Under the pieces are notes generated by a model. The model ran no database searches. It saw nothing but the letters and a program-made list of their open reading frames with translations, and was not told the DNA's origin. From positions 1 to 64,000 of the IMG/VR virus record IMGVR_UViG_3300021356_000009: a stretch of DNA of 64,000 nt. One strand, given 5' to 3'. Shown piece after piece: positions 54,107 to 61,453 of the stretch; the stretch's first letter is position 1, and each line of letters begins with the position of its first letter. Source of the stretch: a virus. The position numbers and the translations under genes are program-made.

Positions 54107-54113
54107 CTAAATA
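54106..54113 (+). promoter_or_regulatory. Possible variant late promoter ACTAAATA of the baseplate operon
   Basis: ACTAAATAG on the plus strand, 18 bases before the first baseplate gene, with AGGAG (54121-54125) directly after the expected start. Same octamer as at 34256-34263. The TAAATA core is kept; the following C is not. Confidence 0.45.
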
Positions 54114-54131
54114 GTAGTATAGGAGACAAAT

Positions 54132-54881
54132 ATGGCAATTAGTAGAACCAGTAGGTACGAGATTAACGGTAAAGAAGTTAGTAAAGAAGAATATGAAGCA
54201 ATTATGGGTCCAATTCAAGGTATCCGATCTAACGCTCCTAAAGATGGTAAAGAGATGCCTAAAGAAGGCGCCCAAGCTAGATGGGCATCTTATGACGCTG
54301 ATTGGCGAGTTAAACTTGGATATAAATCCGGCTCCTATAATAATATACTAGCCCCTTTAGCAACTACAGGCGGAATGATATTCCCTTACACTCCTACAGT
54401 TCTTATTAATCATACTGCAAATTACGATTCTTTGCACCCTGTACATAGTAATTATCCTTTTTATGCATATCAAAACTCACAAGTGGATCAAATTACAATT
54501 ACAGGCCAATTTGTTTCGCAAACAAAAGCGGATGCTGAATACTGGGATGCAGCTACACATTTTTTAAGAAGTGCAACTAAAATGGCATATGGTCAATCTA
54601 CTAATCAAGGTAATCCTCCACCATTACTCCGTTTAGACGGATACGGACAATATGTGTTTAACAATGTTCCTGTAATACTACAAACTTTCATGGTTGATTT
54701 ACCTACTGATGTAGATTACATTGAAACACAGTTTGGAGGAGGAGGAACTACTCATGTTCCGGTTAATGCACAGATATCAATTACTGTCGTTCCGCAATAC
54801 AGTAGATCTAAAGTTGAAAAATTTAGTTTAGACAAATACATAAGCGGCGGCTACTTAAAAACAGGTGAGGGGTATATTTAA
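54132..54881 (+). CDS. Baseplate tail-tube junction protein (gp48/gp54-like, 249 aa)
   Basis: Middle part 'KSGSYNNILAPLATTGGMIF', 'PYTPTVLINHTANYDSLHPV', 'SQVDQITITGQFVSQTKADA' and 'EYWDAATHFLRSATKMAYG' is characteristic of the T4-like tail-tube/baseplate junction proteins: a tube-like beta fold in which paired sheets ring the central channel. The C-terminus 'VEKFSLDKYISGGYLKTGEG' fits the same group. I cannot decide between gp48 and gp54 from sequence alone. First gene of the baseplate operon with a strong AGGAG ribosome-binding site; it overlaps the next gene by one base. Confidence 0.75.
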   Translation: MAISRTSRYEINGKEVSKEEYEAIMGPIQGIRSNAPKDGKEMPKEGAQARWASYDADWRVKLGYKSGSYNNILAPLATTGGMIFPYTPTVLINHTANYDSLHPVHSNYPFYAYQNSQVDQITITGQFVSQTKADAEYWDAATHFLRSATKMAYGQSTNQGNPPPLLRLDGYGQYVFNNVPVILQTFMVDLPTDVDYIETQFGGGGTTHVPVNAQISITVVPQYSRSKVEKFSLDKYISGGYLKTGEGYI

Positions 54882-55183
54882 TGAGCTTTTATTCTAAGTC
54901 AAGTCCATACAACGGCACTGAGTTTAATTCTGCAGGGTATTTAGGTAACTTTGAAATCAGACCTGTACCTAAAACTGCTGACGATTATCTATATACTATT
55001 GAGCCTGTCTTTCACCAGAGACCTGATCTAGCAGCTCATGTAATTTATGGCAATGAAAAATTATGGTGGGTGTTTGCTCAACGGAACATGGATATTTTAG
55101 TTGATCCTGTAATGGATTTTACAGCAGGCACACAAATATATCTATTAGATGGACCGAAGATGAGAGAACTGCTTGGACTTTAA
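54881..55183 (+). CDS. 53: Baseplate wedge protein, gp53-like (100 aa)
   Basis: 'TIEPVFHQRPDLAAHVIYGN', 'EKLWWVFAQRNMDILVDPVM' and 'FTAGTQIYLLDGPKMRELLG' form a LysM-like core as in T4 gp53, with the conserved R.DLxAxxxYGxxxLWWVxAxxN pattern. T4 gp53 is 196 residues; this is a minimal version comprising the LysM-like part only. It joins wedges at the last step of baseplate assembly. Stop and next start are adjacent. Confidence 0.75.
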   Translation: MSFYSKSSPYNGTEFNSAGYLGNFEIRPVPKTADDYLYTIEPVFHQRPDLAAHVIYGNEKLWWVFAQRNMDILVDPVMDFTAGTQIYLLDGPKMRELLGL

Positions 55184-57601
55184 ATGGCAAATGTAACAGT
55201 AAATAATCCAACAGCAGCAATTAAAGAATATGTTTCTCAAAATAAAGCTGAGTTGAATAATGCCGGTGCTACTCAAGAAGTACACAATACCGGTGTGGAA
55301 AGAATGCAAGATTTTTCCACACCTGGACCAGCAGGAGATACTGCAACAAGGCAAAATAACTCAACAAGTGTTTTTCCTAATGAACTAGAACAATTTGCAA
55401 CAAGTAATCATATTTTTACACTTTCTGTTTTGACTTCAAGGCAGCTTTCTTATCCTGACAAAACATATCGTGCTGGGCAAACAGTGGCTCCGGTTTTGAG
55501 AAGTGGAGGTGGTCTTGGAGACCAAAAAGTTAAAACAGTTTACGAAGGTTCAAATAAACTAGAATACTTTATGGATGACGTAGAAATAGAATCTATAATC
55601 ACACCTACAGGAAAGCAAAGAGCAACAAATGCTACTAATATAAAGTTTAAGATTATGGAACCTTATAGCATGGGTTTATTTTTGCAAACTTTACAAATTG
55701 CAGCCGCTGCTGAATACAAAAATTATTTAGAAACACCAATGCTGCTTACGGTAGAATTTGTAGGACAGAATGATGATGGCGAATTTATAGGCGGAGTTGC
55801 AAAAAGATATTATCCGCTAAAACTAGTGTCTATGGATATGAATGTGACAGGTGGCGGCACGGTTTATGATGTTGAAGCTGTTCCTTACAATGAAACAGGA
55901 CTAACAGACAATATTCAAACGATGGATACGGACATAGAACTAACAGGAACTACTTTAGCTGAATTATTAGATACAGGTGAGCAAAGTTTATCCAAAGTTG
56001 TAAATGATAGATTTATTTCTCAAATTGATACAGGCCAAGCTGCTAGACCTGATGAATTTATAATTTTATTTCCAGACGATGTTGCAGGTACAAAAGGACA
56101 AGCAGGTGGAGCAGGTGATGGTAGTGTATCAGAAACACAATCTGCAATGTATGATTTAACAGCTCAGGATTTACCTCCTAGAGTGACTGTAGACACAAGT
56201 CAATTACCTAGAGGAAACAGTGCATCAGATAGAGAAGCTATAAGAGCAAGCACTCAACAATTTATAGCAGCCCAGTCTAGCTTGACAGCAAAATTGCGTG
56301 AAAATTTGTCAGGTTCTCCTAACAAAATTGGTCAAGCTAAGATGATACAAAGCATAGACGATGCAGGTAACAATCCGTTAAACAAAGCAGGACTTAGTTA
56401 TAACGGAGAAAAACAAATTTTTGAAAATGATAAAATGTCAGTTAGTGCAGATTTAAGGACGTATTCATTTCCTCGAGGGAGCAAAGTCCAAGACATTATA
56501 GAAGAACTTGTAATTATTAGCGACTACGGTAGAAGATTTGCAGAACCTAAAGCAGATGAAAATGGTTTTGTAGATTGGTTTAAAATAGAAACTGAAGTTT
56601 ATCCTATAACAAATATACAAGAACAATCAAGAACAGGTAAAAATCCTAAAGTTTACATTTACAAAGTTGTTCCTTACAAAGCACATTTGGCAACAATATC
56701 TAATCCTACAGCAAGTCCTCCTAGTATATCCAGGCTTAGAGCAAATGCAGCAAAGCAATACGATTACATTTACACAGGACTTAATAATGACATACTAGAT
56801 TTTGAAATAAACTTAAACAATCAATTTTTTGCTGCGGTTAGTGCAGATGGCGATGCGCTTTCTAAAGATAGTGTAAACAAAACATCGCAAGGTACTTCCG
56901 CTACTGGGCAAACACAGATGCAAAGTGGTACTAATAATGGAGGTTCGGGTGCCCAAGGTACTGTACAATTTGTTCCACAAAGCACTACTGGATCTGGCGG
57001 TGGTGGCGGTGCTGAAACTGTAGAATCTAGAGTGGCAAGGACTTTTAATGATGCTATTGTTAATAGTAATGTAGATTTACTTACACTAAACTTTACAATT
57101 ATGGGAGATCCTTATTACCTAGCTGATAGCGGAATGGGCAATTATAATTCAAGAAAAGGTACATTAAATGTTACCGCTGACGGGACAATGGATTATCAAA
57201 GAAGTGAAGTTGATATAATTGTAAATTTTAGAACACCGATTGATTATAATGACGAAGAAGGTGATATGATATTTCCGCAAGAAACAATTGAAATAGAAGA
57301 ATTTAGCGGATTGTATAAAGTATTGCAGGTTACTAGTAACTGGAGTGGAGGAAAATTTACTCAAGAAATACAATGTATTAGAAGACGTAACCAAGAGAAG
57401 ACATACTTAGGAAATAGTGTGTTAAAACAAAATCAAAGTGATAAGAGCGAATTAGATGAATCAGGAAGAGCTTCCGGAAGTCATTCTTCGGTTAACTCAC
57501 AAAAGAAAGAAGGCAATCCTAGTTTGAAAGAACAAATGGAACAGTACCATTCTAATAGACTAGAAGAAATTAAACGTGGAAACGTAAGTAGAGGATTTTA
57601 A
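55184..57601 (+). CDS. Large baseplate hub protein, probably gp27-like role (805 aa)
   Basis: N-terminal ~270 residues are beta-rich, with 'EYFMDDVEIESIITPTGKQR', 'TNATNIKFKIMEPYSMGLFL' and 'YYPLKLVSMDMNVTGGGTVY'. The C-terminal part has 'DWFKIETEVYPITNIQEQSR', 'PKVYIYKVVPYKAHLATIS' and 'FSGLYKVLQVTSNWSGGKFT', patterns common in hub/tube-like domains of phage baseplates. A Gly/Ser/Gln-rich linker lies at ~570-610. Position directly before the gp5-like spike matches a hub protein that holds the spike trimer. Longer than T4 gp27 (391), perhaps a fusion of hub domains. No direct similarity to T4 gp27 seen by eye. Confidence 0.6.
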   Translation: MANVTVNNPTAAIKEYVSQNKAELNNAGATQEVHNTGVERMQDFSTPGPAGDTATRQNNSTSVFPNELEQFATSNHIFTLSVLTSRQLSYPDKTYRAGQTVAPVLRSGGGLGDQKVKTVYEGSNKLEYFMDDVEIESIITPTGKQRATNATNIKFKIMEPYSMGLFLQTLQIAAAAEYKNYLETPMLLTVEFVGQNDDGEFIGGVAKRYYPLKLVSMDMNVTGGGTVYDVEAVPYNETGLTDNIQTMDTDIELTGTTLAELLDTGEQSLSKVVNDRFISQIDTGQAARPDEFIILFPDDVAGTKGQAGGAGDGSVSETQSAMYDLTAQDLPPRVTVDTSQLPRGNSASDREAIRASTQQFIAAQSSLTAKLRENLSGSPNKIGQAKMIQSIDDAGNNPLNKAGLSYNGEKQIFENDKMSVSADLRTYSFPRGSKVQDIIEELVIISDYGRRFAEPKADENGFVDWFKIETEVYPITNIQEQSRTGKNPKVYIYKVVPYKAHLATISNPTASPPSISRLRANAAKQYDYIYTGLNNDILDFEINLNNQFFAAVSADGDALSKDSVNKTSQGTSATGQTQMQSGTNNGGSGAQGTVQFVPQSTTGSGGGGGAETVESRVARTFNDAIVNSNVDLLTLNFTIMGDPYYLADSGMGNYNSRKGTLNVTADGTMDYQRSEVDIIVNFRTPIDYNDEEGDMIFPQETIEIEEFSGLYKVLQVTSNWSGGKFTQEIQCIRRRNQEKTYLGNSVLKQNQSDKSELDESGRASGSHSSVNSQKKEGNPSLKEQMEQYHSNRLEEIKRGNVSRGF

Positions 57602-60157
57602 ATGAAGGATAGAAGAACTAATAAAGACAATAAGGAAATGTTCACTCAGAACAAAGATCCTGGTCCGTTCGAAGCAATTATTGTAAATCATTTAGATCCT
57701 TACTACGGAGGAGGTTTAGAAGTTGAACTGCTTAAAAGTTCTTCTAGCGGTAATTCACCTGAAAAAACAGGTCAGTTGGTTACTGTAAAATACCTAAGTC
57801 CTTTTTATGGTATAACACCCTTAGCAGCAAATGGGAAATACGATCAGTATAATGCAACACAAAAAAGTTACGGATTTTGGGCTGTTCCTCCTGATATAGG
57901 AACTAGGGTACTAGTAATTTTTGCTGAAGGTAGATTGAACGCAGGATATTGGATAGGTTGTGTGCAAGATACACATATGAATTTTATGGTACCTGATGGA
58001 AGAGCATCTACAAAATATAATAAAGATGGATCATCTCAACCTGTGGGAGAATTTAATAAACTGCTCGAAACTAGAGGAGATCATCCTACAGCTTACAATA
58101 AACCAATAAACGTAGATTACGCAAATAAATTGTTTGAGCAAGGCCTTGATAAAGATGAAACTAGAGGTTTAACATCAACAAGTGCTAGAAGGGAAGCTAT
58201 TTCTAATGTTTACGGATGGAGTACACCAGGACCAAGAGATAAAAGGTCAGGTGCTCCTAAAGTAAAATACGGAGCAGCAGATACTAAAGCAACAGTTTTT
58301 GCAAATAGATTAGGCGGCAGCAGTTTTGTTATGGATGATGGTGACGAAACACAAATCAGAAAAGGCAAAGCAAAAGATACTCCGATGGAGTATGTGAATA
58401 TTAGAGCCGGCGAAACAGGCGGAGATAGAACTTTGCCTGCAAACGAGCTTACTAGGATTAGAACACGTACTGGGCACCAAATACTTTTACATAATACAGA
58501 AGATTTAATTTATATTGCACACGGTAGTGGAGACAGTTGGATTGAAATGACTGCAAATGGAAAGATTGATATTTACAGCAAAGATAGTATAAGCATACGT
58601 AGTGCTAACGACTTAAACTTTACTGCTGATAGAGATATTAATTTTTTAGCAATGAGGGATATTAATACTGTTGTTGGCAGAAATCATTTAGAATCTGCAG
58701 GACAAGAAAGAGGAATCAAAACAGGAACACATACTGCAATTAACACAGGCACGAGTTATAGTGTAAATGCACAAACATTTATTTCTCAATACAGTGAAGA
58801 AAGCTCAACACACATTGCACAGGGCGAAATGGCCTTACAAAGTAATGCAAATATGTATGTTGGTACAACTAGTAATATGCACGTTGATGCCTGTGCAGGT
58901 TTGTATATAACTACAGACGGTGAAGGGCATATAAAAGCAGTAGGTAATTTAATTACAGAAACAGAAGCAAACTTAGATGTAAAATCTGGCGTGGATACAA
59001 AAATTACATCTGGGTCTGCTACTGATATAAAAGCAGGTACATCAGCTAGATTCCAAGCAGCTGGCGGAGGTATGGATTTAAAAGCAAGTGCAAATATTAC
59101 GCAAACTGGTTCAGAAATACATCTTAATGGACCAGCAGCAGCTGCCGCAGCTGAAGCAGGAGTTGCAACTGTAGCAGCAGGAGCTAATCCTATTGTTCCT
59201 GTACCTCCTTTGCAAGCTCAACAAGTTACTCGTCGTCCGTCACATGAACCTTGGTATCAGCATGAAAATATAAATCCAAATGCATATACAGCAGACAAAA
59301 CAGCAGCAGGGCAGGAGCCTGTAGAAAGCTATGCTCCTGAAAGACCTGATACATTTTTAAGATTGCAAAATACTACAGGAACTAATCAACCTTTTGGTAC
59401 TCCTAATAATGTTGCAGGACAACCTACAGCAAATGGAACAACCGCAGCATCGAATACGCCTGGCGGAGTTACTACATCTAATACTTACGCTTCTAGCCCA
59501 ATACCAACTGATCCTCCAGAAGTAATTGCTGATAAAAAAGTTAGAGCAAGAATTTTTGCAGATTCGTTAAGGACTATAGCAGGGTTCAATGATGAATTTG
59601 TAAAAGCAGCTATTGCTTGTGCTAACAGCGAAAGTGGAATCGATGTTAAAGAAGAATCAAGTTATGCTAATACAAGTAATGAAAGAATTAGAAGCATTTT
59701 TAGTGCAGCAAGGGGTATTAGCGATGCACAACTTACACAAGTAAAACAAGATAAGTTCCAGTTCTTTGAGTTAGTATACGGATATCAAAGTAGATTAGGT
59801 CCTGGAATGGGAAATACTGCTCCTGGCGATGGAGGAAACTACATAGGAAGAGGACTTATCCAGTTGACAGGTAAAGCAAATTATAGAAAATATGGTGATC
59901 TTGGCGGACATGATATTGTTTCAAATCCTGGATCACTTAATAGTGATTTCAAGGTAAGCTGCGATATTGCAGCAGCTTATTTAAAGGATAGGTATAGAGA
60001 CAGAGGACGCGGTGTAGTAGGCAATATGAGAATGGCTATTGCAGGCACTGAAAGAGGCTATGACCTAGCAATTAATAAAGATAACCAATTCTTTGCAAGT
60101 ATGGATGACACTTGGATTTATCAAGTAGATCCTAACACAGGAACAGCAATAGTTTAG
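57602..60157 (+). CDS. 5: Baseplate spike gp5-like protein with GH19-type lytic domain (851 aa)
   Basis: Residues ~20-130 (FEAIIVNHLDPYYGGGLEVE, 'YGFWAVPPDIGTRVLVIFAE', 'AGYWIGCVQD') match the OB-fold domain of T4 gp5. Residues ~310-510 are short repeats ('DINFLAMRDINTVVGRNHLE', 'DVKSGVDTKITSGSATDIKA') of a triple-stranded beta-helix needle as in gp5C/VgrG. Residues ~640-835 resemble glycoside hydrolase 19/chitinase-like lytic domains ('FADSLRTIAGFNDEFVKAAI', 'ACANSESG', 'NYIGRGLIQLTGKANYRKYG'); the Glu in 'ANSESG' is the likely catalytic acid. T4 instead has a GH24 lysozyme between OB fold and needle; here the enzyme is C-terminal. Ala/Pro-rich linkers separate the parts. Confidence 0.85.
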   Translation: MKDRRTNKDNKEMFTQNKDPGPFEAIIVNHLDPYYGGGLEVELLKSSSSGNSPEKTGQLVTVKYLSPFYGITPLAANGKYDQYNATQKSYGFWAVPPDIGTRVLVIFAEGRLNAGYWIGCVQDTHMNFMVPDGRASTKYNKDGSSQPVGEFNKLLETRGDHPTAYNKPINVDYANKLFEQGLDKDETRGLTSTSARREAISNVYGWSTPGPRDKRSGAPKVKYGAADTKATVFANRLGGSSFVMDDGDETQIRKGKAKDTPMEYVNIRAGETGGDRTLPANELTRIRTRTGHQILLHNTEDLIYIAHGSGDSWIEMTANGKIDIYSKDSISIRSANDLNFTADRDINFLAMRDINTVVGRNHLESAGQERGIKTGTHTAINTGTSYSVNAQTFISQYSEESSTHIAQGEMALQSNANMYVGTTSNMHVDACAGLYITTDGEGHIKAVGNLITETEANLDVKSGVDTKITSGSATDIKAGTSARFQAAGGGMDLKASANITQTGSEIHLNGPAAAAAAEAGVATVAAGANPIVPVPPLQAQQVTRRPSHEPWYQHENINPNAYTADKTAAGQEPVESYAPERPDTFLRLQNTTGTNQPFGTPNNVAGQPTANGTTAASNTPGGVTTSNTYASSPIPTDPPEVIADKKVRARIFADSLRTIAGFNDEFVKAAIACANSESGIDVKEESSYANTSNERIRSIFSAARGISDAQLTQVKQDKFQFFELVYGYQSRLGPGMGNTAPGDGGNYIGRGLIQLTGKANYRKYGDLGGHDIVSNPGSLNSDFKVSCDIAAAYLKDRYRDRGRGVVGNMRMAIAGTERGYDLAINKDNQFFASMDDTWIYQVDPNTGTAIV

Positions 60158-60166
60158 GGGATAAAA

Positions 60167-60964
60167 ATGTGTAATGTTGTGATACCAGCTAGTCCAGTAA
60201 TAAGCCCAAATATACAAGTTTGGGGCGAAGATCTAGGCGACCAATTAGAAACACAGCGTTTTAATTATGACGATCCATTTGTGCAAGACCTTGAAGGCGA
60301 TTATCCTTACAACGGCAATGGTCAATTTTTAAGTTACAGCAATCAAAGTGCAGATGGCGGAGTTCCTACTAGCAGTAACTATGAAGACGTTCCTGCAGAA
60401 ACAGGACCTGTTCCTGATAATCCTGGATATGAAAAATTTATTGCCATTCTTAATAATGTATTAGGACAGGATTGGAAAGAAAGGGGTCGACCAGGTAATC
60501 CAAATATTTTACAATGTTATAGAGTTTGTGGATTGGGATACGATCAAGACCAGTCTGCTATGAGTTATGCATGGTGTGCAGCATTTGTTAGTTGGGCTTT
60601 AGAAGAATCTGGCATTGGTGGTTTGAAAAGTATGAGTTCGCAAGCATATAAAAACTATGGTGCAGAAGTTGGCTGGAGAGACACTTCTAACATTAGACGA
60701 GGCGATGTTGCAGTTTTTAAATCAAAAACAAGAAGTGGAGGCCATGTTGGATTTGTTTGGGAAGTAGACAAAGCAAACAGGCGTTTTAAGATTCTTGGAG
60801 GTAACCAAGGCGATAACGCAAAAATTAGTAACTATAGATTTGAATCAAACAGTCAGTATACATTAACAATACGCAGGAATTGGGCAATACCTGCAGAATT
60901 AGATACCCCTATAGATGGTAGTACTATTCAAGCGTCAGCTGGTGCAGAAGATTCAACAGTTTAA
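60167..60964 (+). CDS. Cys/His/Asn peptidoglycan peptidase, CHAP/NlpC-like (265 aa)
   Basis: The catalytic cysteine is in 'SYAWCAAFVSWALEESG' (~residue 137), the histidine in 'SGGHVGFVWEV' (~191) and a third polar residue in 'ILGGNQGDNA' (~212), the arrangement of CHAP/TIGR02594-type cell-wall hydrolases. The N-terminal ~90 residues are acidic and linker-like with no signal peptide, fitting a virion-bound enzyme rather than a secreted one. It lies between the gp5-like spike and gp25, so it probably works with the spike's lytic domain during cell entry. A role in release at lysis cannot be excluded. Shine-Dalgarno AGGGGAT before the ATG. Confidence 0.8.
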   Translation: MCNVVIPASPVISPNIQVWGEDLGDQLETQRFNYDDPFVQDLEGDYPYNGNGQFLSYSNQSADGGVPTSSNYEDVPAETGPVPDNPGYEKFIAILNNVLGQDWKERGRPGNPNILQCYRVCGLGYDQDQSAMSYAWCAAFVSWALEESGIGGLKSMSSQAYKNYGAEVGWRDTSNIRRGDVAVFKSKTRSGGHVGFVWEVDKANRRFKILGGNQGDNAKISNYRFESNSQYTLTIRRNWAIPAELDTPIDGSTIQASAGAEDSTV

Positions 60965-60973
60965 GGAAATAAC

Positions 60974-61405
60974 ATGGCACAAGAATTATATAAAAAAATT
61001 ACAATAAAAAAACCTAAAACTACAGAAAATAAATTTACTAGGGCATATAGGGGGTTTAGCACAGTCAATCCTGACAATACGGATTACAACTTGTATGATA
61101 TTGCAATTATAAAGCAAGACTTAATAAATCATTTTCATATTAGAAAAGGCGAGAACCTTTCTAATCCTAACTTTGGTACTATAATTTGGGATGTTCTTTT
61201 TGAACCAATGACAGCAGAACTTAAAAATGCTATTATAGATGATGTAAACAATATTATTGCTAATGATCCTAGAGTTGTTCCAGAAGAAATTAATGTAGAT
61301 GAATATGAAAATGGGATACAGATAGAAGCAACTTTGACATATTTGCCTTACAATATAAGTGAATCTTTACAGTTCAGATTTGATCAAAGTGCAGGATTAT
61401 TATAG
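60974..61405 (+). CDS. 25: Baseplate wedge protein gp25
   Basis: Part of the wedge core around the hub; family GPW/gp25. Conserved features: 'DLYDIAIIKQDLINHFHIRK'-type segment (here preceded by N and Y), 'GENLSNPNFGTIIWDVLFEP' with the FEP signature, and 'IIANDPRVVPEEINVDEYEN'. 143 residues against 132 in T4. It has an AAGGAAAT ribosome-binding site and precedes gp6, its partner in T4 wedges. Confidence 0.92.
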   Translation: MAQELYKKITIKKPKTTENKFTRAYRGFSTVNPDNTDYNLYDIAIIKQDLINHFHIRKGENLSNPNFGTIIWDVLFEPMTAELKNAIIDDVNNIIANDPRVVPEEINVDEYENGIQIEATLTYLPYNISESLQFRFDQSAGLL

Positions 61406-61423
61406 TAGCACTTAATCCTAAGC

Positions 61424-61431
61424 GATAAATA
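61424..61431 (+). promoter_or_regulatory. Late promoter GATAAATA(C) for gp6
   Basis: GATAAATACCATATAG on the plus strand, 23 bases before the gp6 ATG; the expected start just precedes AGAGGAA, the ribosome-binding site. The best plus-strand match with the following C. Confidence 0.7.
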
Positions 61432-61453
61432 CCATATAGCAAGAGGAACGACA

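Noticed and set aside
54048-54275. Minus-strand frame overlapping the start of the baseplate operon, and similar short frames near 55145-55354 and 57164-57394
   Set aside because: They are antisense shadows of well-supported genes with no ribosome-binding site.
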